Assembly (NCBI RefSeq): GCF_014858725.1
Contig: NZ_AQGV01000012.1
Coordinates: 2,294,001-2,358,000, forward strand
From: Pseudoalteromonas aurantia 208
GTDB taxonomy: Bacteria > Pseudomonadota > Gammaproteobacteria > Enterobacterales > Alteromonadaceae
DNA: 64,000 nt
Direction of reading: 5' to 3'
Position 1 is the stretch's first letter; each line of letters begins with the position of its first letter. Shown here in pieces: positions 8,233 through 17,786 of this stretch. A program made the position numbers and the translations under genes. The notes below the pieces were generated by a model, which saw only the letters and a program-made list of their open reading frames with translations, made no database searches and was not told where the DNA came from.

Positions 8233-9840
8233 GTGCGGAATATAGTACTAGGTGCGATATGTATCTATTTACTTGGCTGTGTTGATGCGAGCCCACAGTT
8301 AACAAACGAAAAATCTCAGGGCCTAGTTTATTGCGCTGAAGCCAACCCTGTGTCTTTTAATCCTCAGGTCACAACAACAGGCTCGACTATTGACCTGATT
8401 GCAAGCCAGTTGTACGACACCCTGATCAGTATTGATCCTGAAACGGCCGAATTTCAACCTGAATTAGCCACCAGTTGGGTAGTCAGTGATGAAGGTAAAG
8501 CCATTACCTTTAAATTACGCCAAGGCGTTGAATTTCATAGTACTGATTACTTCCAACCTTCAAGACCTTTAACCGCAGATGACGTGGTATTTTCTTTTAG
8601 CCGTCTATTTGATGTGTATAACCCGTACCATTTCGTCGGAGACGCTGAATACCCTTACTTTCAAAGCGTAGGAACCGATCAACTAATACGCCAAGTCATC
8701 AAAGTAGACGAGCATACTGTAAGATTTGAGTTATTTAACGCGGAAAGTAGCTTTCTATCTAATATTGCTACCGATTTTGCCGTTATTTTATCGCAAGAGT
8801 ATGCTCAGCAGCTTATCGCTCAAGAAAATAAACCCGCTTTCGACCATTTTCCCATCGGGACAGGTCCATATAAATATAAAAACTTTTTGCGCGATAACCT
8901 GGTGCGTTATCACCGTAATGAAAAATATTGGAAACACAGTGTACCCATGCAACAACTTGTGTTTGATATCACCACCAATGGTACCAGCCGCATTGCAAAA
9001 ATGTTGACCAAAGAGTGTGATATTACCGCCCACCCAAGTGCAACACAATTAAGTGTGCTCAATGCCAGAGAAGACATCCGGGTTGATAAAGCGGCCAATC
9101 TTAATATTGGCTATTGGGCATTTAATACTGAGCGACCTCCGTTTGATAACTTACTCGTGCGTAAAGCACTCGCGCACTCAGTTGATTTCGATAAAATAAT
9201 GCAAGCAGTTTTTTATGGTAACGGTATTTTAGCTCGTTCCCACTTGCCGCCCTCTTCATGGGCTTTTAAAGCACAAGAAAATATGCCCCAGTACAATCCC
9301 ACATTGGCAAGAAAGTACCTCAAAGAAGCAGGTTATGAAAATGGCTTCGATATGACGCTGTGGGCCATGCCAGTCTCACGAATTTACAATCCGAACGCAC
9401 GAAAAATGGCCGAGCTAATACAGAGTGACCTAAAGAATATTAGTATTTCGGCAAAGATCGTTGAATATGAATGGAATACCTTTATTGAACGTATTGGCAA
9501 TCATGAGCATGACAGTGTCCTGCTCGGCTGGGCGGCTGACACTCCCGACCCCGATAACTTCTTTAGTCCACTGTTAAGTTGCACCGCTACTTTTAGTGGA
9601 AAAAACCCTGCTAATTGGTGTCACCCAGAGTTTGATTTACTCCTAACACAAGCTTTAGACACAACTGATATTAAGTTACGCAAAACTTTCTACCATAAAG
9701 CGCAACAAATGCTGATAGAACAACTTCCATTGATCCCCATTGCACATGGCGTTCGATTTCAAGCCACTAGCAATGACATAACGGGCGTTACTCTTAGACC
9801 CTTTGGTGGTATTTCACTTGGTCGAGTAAGGCGTAAATAA
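8233..9840 (+). CDS. sapA: SapA-like peptide ABC transporter substrate-binding lipoprotein
   Basis: A 535-residue SBP_bac_5 family protein (DppA/OppA/SapA fold) that captures peptides for the SapBCDF transporter. The family signature around 'DDVVFSFSRLFD' and 'GTGPYKY' is clear. Translation starts at GTG 8233, three bases after pspF. The signal peptide ends in a lipobox, L13-L14-G15-C16, so the mature protein should be lipid-anchored; E. coli SapA is a soluble periplasmic protein. It is the first of five tightly packed sap genes: its last base is the first base of sapB. Confidence 0.93.
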   Translation: MRNIVLGAICIYLLGCVDASPQLTNEKSQGLVYCAEANPVSFNPQVTTTGSTIDLIASQLYDTLISIDPETAEFQPELATSWVVSDEGKAITFKLRQGVEFHSTDYFQPSRPLTADDVVFSFSRLFDVYNPYHFVGDAEYPYFQSVGTDQLIRQVIKVDEHTVRFELFNAESSFLSNIATDFAVILSQEYAQQLIAQENKPAFDHFPIGTGPYKYKNFLRDNLVRYHRNEKYWKHSVPMQQLVFDITTNGTSRIAKMLTKECDITAHPSATQLSVLNAREDIRVDKAANLNIGYWAFNTERPPFDNLLVRKALAHSVDFDKIMQAVFYGNGILARSHLPPSSWAFKAQENMPQYNPTLARKYLKEAGYENGFDMTLWAMPVSRIYNPNARKMAELIQSDLKNISISAKIVEYEWNTFIERIGNHEHDSVLLGWAADTPDPDNFFSPLLSCTATFSGKNPANWCHPEFDLLLTQALDTTDIKLRKTFYHKAQQMLIEQLPLIPIAHGVRFQATSNDITGVTLRPFGGISLGRVRRK

Positions 9841-10874
9841 TGTTAATTGAATATCTATTACGAAGACTAAGCTTGCTGCTGTTTATGGTTGTCACTTTGA
9901 CAATTTTTACCTTTTCTCTTAATTATTTGTTTCCAGGCGATGTACTGACTAACTTTAGTGGTCAAGTAAATACCAATTACACCCAGACACAGGCTCTGGT
10001 CGAAAAGTATCGCATTGATGAAAGTCTGTTGGTGCAATATGGGGCATTTTTAGCACGCATTGCAACGGGAGATTGGGGTATATCACTGTCATCAGGGTTA
10101 AATGTATTTGAGCATGTTACGCGACTTTTTCCAGCAACGTTAGAGCTGTGTGTCTACGCTTTATGTGTCGCAGTATTACTCGGTATTCCCGCTGGAATAA
10201 TCGCTTCAGCATACCATCGAAGGTGGCCTGACCGCGTTATAAACTCTCTCACTTTGATGGGCTTTTCCATTCCCATATTCTGGCTTGCGTTATTGTTGAT
10301 CATGGTTTTTTGTCTTGGATTAGGGCTATTTCCCATGTCAGGCAGAATCGGCTTATTATATGAAATACAGCCCGTTAGCAACTTCATCCTGGTGGATATT
10401 ATCATTCAAGGCTTCCCCTATCATGGACTCGCCTTTTTTGATGCATTAAGGCACCTCGCGCTGCCCACCATTGTGTTAGCAATGTACCCTACCACCGTAC
10501 TCGTGCGCTTTACGCGCGATTCAATGTTGCAAGTATTAGAACAAAACTATATAAAAACAGCCCGTGCAAAAGGGCTCAATCGACGTCAACTCATTTTACA
10601 TCATGCGCTTAGAAACGCACTACTTCCCGTTATCAAACAAATCGGACTACAATTTAGTACATTGATCACCTTAGCTATGGTCACTGAAGTCATTTTTTCT
10701 TGGCCTGGGATCGGACGTTGGCTGATTGATAGTATATACCAACGCGACTATCCAGCTATTCAAGGCGGCCTTTTAGCTGTGTCTATGTTCGTTATTTTAG
10801 CAAATATGCTCGCTGAATTTAGTCATACTCTTTTTGACCCTTTGTCACGGAATCAAGCATATGGCAAAGTTTAG
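9840..10874 (+). CDS. sapB: Sap ABC transporter permease SapB
   Basis: A 344-residue inner-membrane permease of the DppB/SapB type. The N-terminal helix starts 'YLLRRLSLLLFMVVTLTIFTF', and the ABC-interaction EAA loop is visible as 'KTARAKGLNRRQLILHHALRN' (about residues 239-259). Six transmembrane helices are predicted. It overlaps sapA by one base and sapC by about 14 bases. In enterobacteria SapBCDF is linked to antimicrobial-peptide resistance and putrescine export; substrate here is not shown by sequence. Confidence 0.94.
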   Translation: MLIEYLLRRLSLLLFMVVTLTIFTFSLNYLFPGDVLTNFSGQVNTNYTQTQALVEKYRIDESLLVQYGAFLARIATGDWGISLSSGLNVFEHVTRLFPATLELCVYALCVAVLLGIPAGIIASAYHRRWPDRVINSLTLMGFSIPIFWLALLLIMVFCLGLGLFPMSGRIGLLYEIQPVSNFILVDIIIQGFPYHGLAFFDALRHLALPTIVLAMYPTTVLVRFTRDSMLQVLEQNYIKTARAKGLNRRQLILHHALRNALLPVIKQIGLQFSTLITLAMVTEVIFSWPGIGRWLIDSIYQRDYPAIQGGLLAVSMFVILANMLAEFSHTLFDPLSRNQAYGKV

Positions 10875-11754
10875 CCTTTTTAGCGAAGAATCAAACCGTT
10901 CACCGCTGTCCAGATTATGGCGAAAATTTAAAAGCAACCACCCTGCATTGGTCGCTCTATGGGTGTTTATTGCTCTTACCTTACTCGCGCTGACAGCACC
11001 ATTTATCGCGCCTTATGGCATTAATCAACAACATAGCGATGCACTACTTCTGCCCCCTTCTTGGCATGACTTAGGGGATGTTAGATTTATTTTAGGCACA
11101 GATGATTTAGGCCGAGATGTGTTATCTCGTTTAATGAATGGGGCTACATTCACTTTTGGTTTGTCTATAATCGCAGCCCTCATCACCACATTGGTTGGAG
11201 TATTACTCGGGACTTTAGCGGGAATAAGCCACGGATTTCGCTCGAGCGTGCTAAACCATTTATTAGATATTACATTATCTATTCCATCACTGTTGCTGGC
11301 GATAATTATTATCGCTATTTTGGGCCCAGGCTTACTTAATACTGTTTGGGCAATTATTTTTGCACTGCTCCCACAATATGTCCACTCCATCCGAAACCTC
11401 GTCGTCGATGAATTAAATAAAGATTACATCAGTGCATTTCGACTTGACGGTGCGTCTCGGTGGCAACTATTAGTCCGTGGCGTGCTGCCAAATATTTACG
11501 AACATATTGTCGTAATTTTTACTATGGCACTATCCACTGCTATTTTAGATATTGCAGCCTTGGGGTTTTTAAAGTTAGGCGCTCAGCCTCCAACCACTGA
11601 ATGGGGCGCAATTTTGGCTGAAAATTTAGGCCTAATTTATTTGGCACCATGGACTGTGGGTTTACCTGGTGTACTGTTATTCATTGCCGTACTATCCACA
11701 AACTTAGTTGGTGATGGATTAAGACAGGTATTAAAAGAGCGTAAGGCTGACTAA
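10861..11754 (+). CDS. sapC: Sap ABC transporter permease SapC
   Basis: The second permease of the Sap system, 297 residues from the ATG at 10861 (an in-frame start at 10834 exists but would lengthen the overlap with sapB). The length matches E. coli SapC. The 'GTDDLGRDVLSRLMNGATFTF' motif (dipeptide/OppC family) and the EAA loop 'SAFRLDGASRWQLLVRGVLPN' are present, with five to six membrane helices. It overlaps sapB by 14 bases and sapD by one base (TAATG). Confidence 0.94.
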   Translation: MAKFSLFSEESNRSPLSRLWRKFKSNHPALVALWVFIALTLLALTAPFIAPYGINQQHSDALLLPPSWHDLGDVRFILGTDDLGRDVLSRLMNGATFTFGLSIIAALITTLVGVLLGTLAGISHGFRSSVLNHLLDITLSIPSLLLAIIIIAILGPGLLNTVWAIIFALLPQYVHSIRNLVVDELNKDYISAFRLDGASRWQLLVRGVLPNIYEHIVVIFTMALSTAILDIAALGFLKLGAQPPTTEWGAILAENLGLIYLAPWTVGLPGVLLFIAVLSTNLVGDGLRQVLKERKAD

Positions 11755-12761
11755 TGCAACTACTGGATATAAGAAACTTAACCATCGAGCTTCGTACTGA
11801 AGATGGCGTTATTCGCGCCGTTGATAAAGTAAACTTAAGCCTAAAAGAAGGTGAAGTACATGCATTAGTGGGCGAGTCTGGGTCAGGGAAAAGCCTCATT
11901 GCCAAAGCGATTGTTGGCGTACTCAATTCTCGTTGGACCGTCACCGCAGATCGCATGCATTGGCAGGGTGTTGACTTAATGCGCTTAAGTGCAGAAAAAC
12001 GCCGGAAAATTGTCAGCAAAGATATGGCGATGATTTACCAAGAACCAAGCCGCAGCTTAGACCCTACAGCTAAAATATTTGAACAAGTTGCCGAGTCTTT
12101 ACCTGAAAAAACATTTAAAAAAGGATTTTTCAGCCGTAATTCAGAGCGCAAAGAAAAAGTGAAAGCGCTGCTGCATAAAGTCGGGATCCGCGAACACGTC
12201 AAAGTCGCTAGCAGCTACCCCCACGAGCTTTCAGAAGGTGTATGCCAAAAAGTAATGATAGCCATGGCTATTGCTAGAAACCCTAAGCTACTGATTGCTG
12301 ATGAGCCAACCACGGCATTAGAAAGCACCACGCGCGCACAAATATTTCGGTTATTAAAAAGCCTGAATCAGTTAAAGAATATGTCGATATTAATGATCTC
12401 TCATGAATTAGAAGAGATCACCCATTGGTCTCATGCCATGCATGTGCTGTATTGCGGACAAATGGTCGAAGCTGGACCAACGCAAAAAGTTTTTTATGAA
12501 CCACTGCACCCTTACACACAAGCTCTGGTTAAGAGCCTACCCGATTATGCCCAAGGATTAGCGCATAAAGAACCTTTCTATGCACTCAAAGGCACAATCC
12601 CACCGTTGCAACATTTGCCTATTGGTTGCCGACTGGGACCGCGTTGTCCTCAAGCGCAAAAGCAGTGTGTTGTGACACCTTTACAAAATAAAAGTCACGG
12701 TCACGCATACGCTTGCCATTTTCCACTTTTTAAGGACAAGCAAAAATGCAACCAGTCTTAA
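11754..12761 (+). CDS. sapD: Sap ABC transporter ATP-binding protein SapD
   Basis: A 335-residue ATPase of the DppD/OppD/SapD type. Walker A is 'GESGSGKS', Walker B is 'LLIADEPTTALES', and the C-terminal oligopeptide/dipeptide-transporter extension carries the cysteine pattern 'CRLGPRCPQAQKQC', which binds an Fe-S cluster in some homologues. The ABC signature reads 'ELSEGVCQKVM' instead of LSGGQ, the same kind of divergence seen in SapD proteins. It overlaps sapC and sapF. Confidence 0.94.
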   Translation: MQLLDIRNLTIELRTEDGVIRAVDKVNLSLKEGEVHALVGESGSGKSLIAKAIVGVLNSRWTVTADRMHWQGVDLMRLSAEKRRKIVSKDMAMIYQEPSRSLDPTAKIFEQVAESLPEKTFKKGFFSRNSERKEKVKALLHKVGIREHVKVASSYPHELSEGVCQKVMIAMAIARNPKLLIADEPTTALESTTRAQIFRLLKSLNQLKNMSILMISHELEEITHWSHAMHVLYCGQMVEAGPTQKVFYEPLHPYTQALVKSLPDYAQGLAHKEPFYALKGTIPPLQHLPIGCRLGPRCPQAQKQCVVTPLQNKSHGHAYACHFPLFKDKQKCNQS

Positions 12762-13507
12762 AAGTACAAGCGCTCAGTAAGTCATTTAGAAGCCGCGCGG
12801 GTATTTTCAAGCGCAAACATATTCAGGTTTTAAGAGAAATCTCATTTGCGGTTGGGCCAGGTGAAACTTTGGCGATCATTGGCGAGACGGGCTCTGGAAA
12901 AAGTACCTTAGCGAAATTATTAGCTGGCGCAGATCATGCTGATTGCGGGCAAATATTACTCGATGGTAAAACCATTGAAGATGACGGTGTAAGACAAAAC
13001 CAGTGTCGCCATATTAGAATGATCTTTCAGGATCCGACGCGTTCATTGAACCCCGGTATTACCATCGGTGATATGTTAGATGATTGCTTGAAATACAACA
13101 CTGGCTTAACATCTTTACAACGCAACAAAAAGATCAAAATTACTTTAAGTCGCGTTGGTCTACTGAGCGAACATTATGAATACTACCCTCACATGTTCAG
13201 TGGCGGACAATTACAGCGTGTCGCACTTGCCCGAGCATTAATTTTAGACCCAAAAGTCGTTGTACTAGATGAAGCCTTGTCATCATTAGATCCATCAGTA
13301 AGAGCACAAACGGTCAATTTGTTATTACAGTTGCAAAAAGAGTCCGGGCTCAGCTTCATCTTAATTACACATCACTTGAGTTTAGTGAAACATATGAGCG
13401 ACCAATTACTGGTGCTAAGCCGCGGTAAGGTTGTAGAGTATGGAAACACAGCCAGTATATTTGCCCAACCTAAATCTAAGGTTACACAACGTTTACTGAA
13501 TGTATAA
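12746..13507 (+). CDS. sapF: Sap ABC transporter ATP-binding protein SapF
   Basis: A 253-residue second ATPase of the Sap transporter. Walker A is 'GETGSGKST', the canonical ABC signature is 'MFSGGQLQRVALARAL', and Walker B is 'VVVLDEALSSLD'. The protein ends shortly after the D-loop/H-loop region, slightly shorter than E. coli SapF (268). It overlaps the end of sapD by 16 bases and is the last gene of the pspF-sapABCDF unit. Confidence 0.94.
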   Translation: MQPVLKVQALSKSFRSRAGIFKRKHIQVLREISFAVGPGETLAIIGETGSGKSTLAKLLAGADHADCGQILLDGKTIEDDGVRQNQCRHIRMIFQDPTRSLNPGITIGDMLDDCLKYNTGLTSLQRNKKIKITLSRVGLLSEHYEYYPHMFSGGQLQRVALARALILDPKVVVLDEALSSLDPSVRAQTVNLLLQLQKESGLSFILITHHLSLVKHMSDQLLVLSRGKVVEYGNTASIFAQPKSKVTQRLLNV

Positions 13508-13538
13508 ATTCAACAAATAGTCTTAAAACCGTTGCATC

Positions 13539-13563
13539 AAAAAGCCCCGCATTAATGCAGGGC
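13539..13563 (-). terminator. Terminator after the amidohydrolase gene
   Basis: GCCC-C-GCATT (13544-13553) pairs with AATGC-A-GGGC (13554-13563) with one mismatch. The A-run at 13539-13543 becomes a U-run on the minus strand, so it best fits the end of the minus-strand gene at 13582. It may also stop sapF transcription weakly. Confidence 0.7.
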
Positions 13564-13581
13564 CCAAAATAAACGGCTTAA

Positions 13582-16500
13582 TTATTCCTCAAAATATAGC
13601 TTCGCTCTGGGCTTTTTCCCAACTTCTTGCATTGTTGCAGCATCGAATAAACGGCCATTGATCATAGTATAAGACACTTTGTCTGTATCTCGTATGTTGT
13701 TTAAAGGATCACCATTGATCACCACTAAATCAGCCAGTTTTCCGACTTCTATCGAGCCGATATGTTTATCTAACCCCACATATTTAGCTGGGTCAAGCGT
13801 GGCTGCTCGTAGTGCTTCTAAAGACGACATTCCACCTTGTGCAAACATCCAAATCTCCCAATGAGCAGCTAACCCTTCTCGTTGACCATGTGCGCCAAGA
13901 TTAACTAAAATGCCAAGATCTTGCAGTTCTTTCGCGACACGTGCATTATTAAAGTGATTATAATGATGATCTGGTGACTTCATACGGCGCATAGAGCGTG
14001 GCAACAGTTGATTCTTAGGTACGAATTTACTTAATCTAGGGTGATTCCATACGTCCGTTTTATCATACCAGTAGTTTTCCCCCCAAATACCCCCATATGC
14101 GACACCTAACGTCGGCGTATAACCCACATCACTTTGTGCCCATAACTGCTCAATATCATCATAAATATTCGCCACAGGAATTGAATGCTCAACACCAGTA
14201 TGGCCATCTACAACCATTGTTAAGTTATGTTGCAGTAACGAGCCGCCTTCAGGCACCACCATCATACCTAATTCTCGACCCGCTTCGACAACTTGTTGAC
14301 GTTGCTCGCGACGCGGTTGATTGTATGATTTCACAGAAAACGCGCCGACCTTTTGCAAGCGTTCTAGATGAAACTTCGCATCTTCATATGAATCAATATG
14401 TGAAGTATAGCCCGCCACATTCGCGCCATATAATATCGTCCCGGTTGAAAAAATCCGAGGCCCAATTATTTTACCCGCTTTTTGTAATTCACTGGCGGCA
14501 AAAACTTCCGTTGTATCATTCGAAGGGTCATGAATTGTTGTAACACCCAAAGACAACCCCGCTAAATTGCGCCAGTTTTGCTCTGGGATAATTTCACTAC
14601 TGCCTTGTGATGTATGGGCGTGTGCATCAACAATCCCCGGTATAATAGTTTGACCTGATACATCTACAATGTTTGCTTCTTTAGGGATCTTGACCTGTTC
14701 AGTGCTCCCCACGGCTTTGATATGCTTACCGTCTGTCAGTATTACGCCATTATGGATCACTTTATCACCTTCCATGGTAACAATCGTAGCCCCGACTAAT
14801 GCAGTGAACCCACTCGGTTCAGCCATGTCATGCTTAAATCCTATCGACACACCACTTTTAACTTTGAAATCGGCATCTTTAGCTTTATTAATGTCAAACA
14901 TGCCATCCAAGCTTGCGTGGTACAGCTCAGGCCCTAAACTCCAATATAATGTGTCACTCGCGGTGCTCCAACTGATGTTTTCACCGGCACGTTGTGACAG
15001 CTGCTCAACTGGAAACTGTTTATCTGATGGTGAAATAGTAATTGGCTTACCACTTTCTACAAATGGTGTAACAAACACTTTGAACCGTTCTGCAAATGCC
15101 AAATACTTCCCATTTGGCGATACTCTAAACTCAGTCGCATGATTGGAATTATACAGTACTTTGGCTTTTTTCGAGTCAAGGTCTACTGCCAGTAACTGTG
15201 GTTTGGGCGCTTCATTCATTAAGAAAATACGATTATTATTCGCTCCAAACTGTGGTTGAAAACCTTCTTCTGAAATAAGCTCTGCATCTCCACCTTTACT
15301 CGACACCCGATAAATACCCGCTTTTAATGACCACTCATGGGCCAATAAGCTGCTTCCAGAAACTTTTCGGTAGACGATTGTTTTACCATCAGGGCTAAAC
15401 GTTGGCTCGACGTATTTCCCTTTTTGTGACGTGATAGTTTTCCCTTTGCCATTTCTTGCAGATACGACTCGAATACTACCTTGCTTTTGGTCATCCCAAG
15501 TCACATAAACAATTTTTTTACCATCTCTAGAGAATTGTGGAAACAGTTCAAAATGATCATTTTGACGAGTAAGTCGTTTCACTTTCCCTGAAGATAAATC
15601 ACGCTTATAAATATGTCCTAGCGCTTCGAAAATAGCCGTTTCTCCATTGGGTGAAACCTGCACGTTACGGAGCATTTTAATATCAAACTCGGTTTGATCG
15701 ATGTTCTGTGCAAAGCGTAATGCTTTTTGAATTTTTTTAGTTGTGGTTACAGAGAAAGCAATTTCATGAGACTTTTTACTCTCTACATCCAATTCATGAA
15801 GTTTGCCACCAGCCCAAAAAACTAACCCCTCATTATCAGGAGTCCACGCTATGGTCGGGTAAACACCATGAATAGCCCAAGTTTCTTGCATATCTCGCTC
15901 TAAATTGCCATAGAGCTTAGTTTCTTTCCCTGATTCTAAATTATAGAGATATAAGCTAGATTGAAAGTCATCTCGTTTAACATACGCCAAATGTTTTCCA
16001 TCTGGTGATGGCGTAGGCCTAATCGCGCCGCCCATACCGGATAAAATAACTTCTATCTCTCCACTTTCTCGATCTAAGCGTTTGATTTTATATATACCAG
16101 CAACTGAATCTTTTGAGTAATGAAACGTTTTACCAGGAGTCGCATCTTGTGAAAAATACACATATCTTCCGTCAGGTGAAAACGCAGGCTCCCCCAAATC
16201 CTTTTGGTCATTTTCACGTGTCGTTAACGGCACACCTTGGCCACCAGCTTTGTGATACAGCCACACTTCTCCTGCACCTAAGGAGCGAGTCCCTGTAAAG
16301 TGTTTACGAGCTGCAATAAAATCCCCATCAGGACTCCAAGTAGGGCTATTTAACAACCGAAAAGTTTCATTTGTTACCGCAGTTTGTTCTGAGCCATCAA
16401 TATTCATCACCCAAATATTGTCTCCCCCCCCTTGGTCTGAGGTAAAGGCAATAGACTGTCCATCTGGGCTAAAGCGTGGTTGCATCTGCCACCCAATATC

Positions 16501-16752
16501 ACTGGTTAATTGTTTAGCTTGGCCCCCAGACATCGGCATAATATAAATATCGCCAAGTAAATCAAATACCAAGGATTTGCCATCCGGGCTCACATCGATA
16601 TTCATCCAAGTACCTTGATCAACCGATATGTTGGCATCAATAAACTGTCCTGGCGGTGTATCGACTTGCCACTTTTCAGATTTTTCTTGTTCTTGTGCTG
16701 TTGTTGCTATAGATACACTCAATGCGAGGGCACTTAGTAAGTACTTCTTCAT
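13582..16752 (-). CDS. Secreted TolB-like beta-propeller/amidohydrolase fusion protein
   Basis: A 1056-residue exported protein. A signal peptide (about residues 1-19, ending 'SIATTA') is followed by repeated PD40/WD40-like blades over roughly residues 40-640 ('SPDGKSLVF', 'SPDGQSIAF', 'SPDGRYVYF', 'SPNGETAIF' and so on). A C-terminal amidohydrolase domain begins near 660, with the metal-binding HxH at H711 and H713 ('DAHAHTSQ'). Imidazolonepropionase/prolidase-like relatives hydrolyse cyclic amides or Xaa-Pro dipeptides; the propeller may gate oligopeptide access. The substrate is unknown. It is a single gene with its own terminator (13539-13563), converging on sapF. Confidence 0.85.
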   Translation of the reverse strand: MKKYLLSALALSVSIATTAQEQEKSEKWQVDTPPGQFIDANISVDQGTWMNIDVSPDGKSLVFDLLGDIYIMPMSGGQAKQLTSDIGWQMQPRFSPDGQSIAFTSDQGGGDNIWVMNIDGSEQTAVTNETFRLLNSPTWSPDGDFIAARKHFTGTRSLGAGEVWLYHKAGGQGVPLTTRENDQKDLGEPAFSPDGRYVYFSQDATPGKTFHYSKDSVAGIYKIKRLDRESGEIEVILSGMGGAIRPTPSPDGKHLAYVKRDDFQSSLYLYNLESGKETKLYGNLERDMQETWAIHGVYPTIAWTPDNEGLVFWAGGKLHELDVESKKSHEIAFSVTTTKKIQKALRFAQNIDQTEFDIKMLRNVQVSPNGETAIFEALGHIYKRDLSSGKVKRLTRQNDHFELFPQFSRDGKKIVYVTWDDQKQGSIRVVSARNGKGKTITSQKGKYVEPTFSPDGKTIVYRKVSGSSLLAHEWSLKAGIYRVSSKGGDAELISEEGFQPQFGANNNRIFLMNEAPKPQLLAVDLDSKKAKVLYNSNHATEFRVSPNGKYLAFAERFKVFVTPFVESGKPITISPSDKQFPVEQLSQRAGENISWSTASDTLYWSLGPELYHASLDGMFDINKAKDADFKVKSGVSIGFKHDMAEPSGFTALVGATIVTMEGDKVIHNGVILTDGKHIKAVGSTEQVKIPKEANIVDVSGQTIIPGIVDAHAHTSQGSSEIIPEQNWRNLAGLSLGVTTIHDPSNDTTEVFAASELQKAGKIIGPRIFSTGTILYGANVAGYTSHIDSYEDAKFHLERLQKVGAFSVKSYNQPRREQRQQVVEAGRELGMMVVPEGGSLLQHNLTMVVDGHTGVEHSIPVANIYDDIEQLWAQSDVGYTPTLGVAYGGIWGENYWYDKTDVWNHPRLSKFVPKNQLLPRSMRRMKSPDHHYNHFNNARVAKELQDLGILVNLGAHGQREGLAAHWEIWMFAQGGMSSLEALRAATLDPAKYVGLDKHIGSIEVGKLADLVVINGDPLNNIRDTDKVSYTMINGRLFDAATMQEVGKKPRAKLYFEE

Positions 16753-16847
16753 TACTTTTTTACTCTGGTTATATTGTTGTGACTATACCAACAAAATAAC
16801 CTGTAAATTTCCAGAAAAATGCCATCAATGACTGAAATTAACGCTCA

Positions 16848-17675
16848 CTAAACCCAGTTGCTTGGGTTAAATTGATAATACTGATGCAGTAACCCATAAA
16901 GCTCTGGATCATAACTTCTCAATTCATGGGGCTTTTCGATAAATGTTTCGGTTAGCACCGCAAAGAACTCTGCTTCATTCGTGGCACCATAGCTATGTAT
17001 GACATGAGGCATCTGATACGCCACATGGCTTTTTAAATTACTATAAGCACGTTGAAACACCTTTCCCCACACTTTGTAATCTTGACCCTTGGACAACTCA
17101 GGTGTGCCATTGGTATATCCCGTTTGCTGATCGAGCTGATGTGCAAACTCATGGAAAACCAAATTATGTCCATCTCCCGGTAATCTATTGCCTTCAAGTA
17201 CATCATGCCAACTTAAAACAAGTGTACCTCCAGGCCAAGATTCGCCTTGCCTCACAGATGTATGATAATTTACTAGCCCTGCGCCATCTTTACTGGTTTG
17301 TGGCACATAATAACTGCTTGGATATAAAAGTACCTCTTTCACGTTGGGATATAATGGCCATGGTTTATTAAGTACTAATAAGCATGCATCTGCTGCCACA
17401 ATTACTTCCATTGCGCGATTAATTTTAAGCCCATCGCGACCAAGGATGCGCTTTTCACCTAAAAACCACACAATATGACACTCCAAAGCATGTCGCTCCT
17501 TATCGGTCATATTGCGATAAATTGACATATACTTTAGTAAGGTTGCTTTATCTTGTTCAGACAAACTTTGCTGTTGATATTTTCTTTTCCAAACATAGCC
17601 TTGTACTTCATCCCAACGCCAATAAACCAAAACAAACGCCACCAATGCCAGTAATAACACACTATTGATTATCAT
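16848..17675 (-). CDS. mtfA: Zinc-dependent peptidase MtfA
   Basis: A 275-residue M90-family peptidase, homologue of E. coli MtfA, which binds the glucose repressor Mlc and has aminopeptidase activity. The HEXXH zinc site is 'HEFAHQLDQQTG' (H175, E176, H179), and the third-ligand region is 'TNEAEFFAVLTETFIEKP'. It has one N-terminal hydrophobic segment ('VLLLALVAFVLVYWRW', about 5-22), so it is probably membrane-anchored. It lies upstream of and divergent from hrpB. Confidence 0.9.
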   Translation of the reverse strand: MIINSVLLLALVAFVLVYWRWDEVQGYVWKRKYQQQSLSEQDKATLLKYMSIYRNMTDKERHALECHIVWFLGEKRILGRDGLKINRAMEVIVAADACLLVLNKPWPLYPNVKEVLLYPSSYYVPQTSKDGAGLVNYHTSVRQGESWPGGTLVLSWHDVLEGNRLPGDGHNLVFHEFAHQLDQQTGYTNGTPELSKGQDYKVWGKVFQRAYSNLKSHVAYQMPHVIHSYGATNEAEFFAVLTETFIEKPHELRSYDPELYGLLHQYYQFNPSNWV

Positions 17676-17786
17676 ATTGATTACTTATTCACCTTTTAAA
17701 ACTAAATTGGTACGACATGCAGTGTTTTCAATATGAATTTGATAAAATTGCGTCACTCTAAATGACGACACGTCTCCAGGAACTCG

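Noticed and set aside
14097..14543. 148-residue plus-strand reading frame inside the propeller/amidohydrolase gene
   Set aside because: It is antisense to a long, well-supported gene, has no RBS or family likeness, and its composition mirrors the opposite strand.
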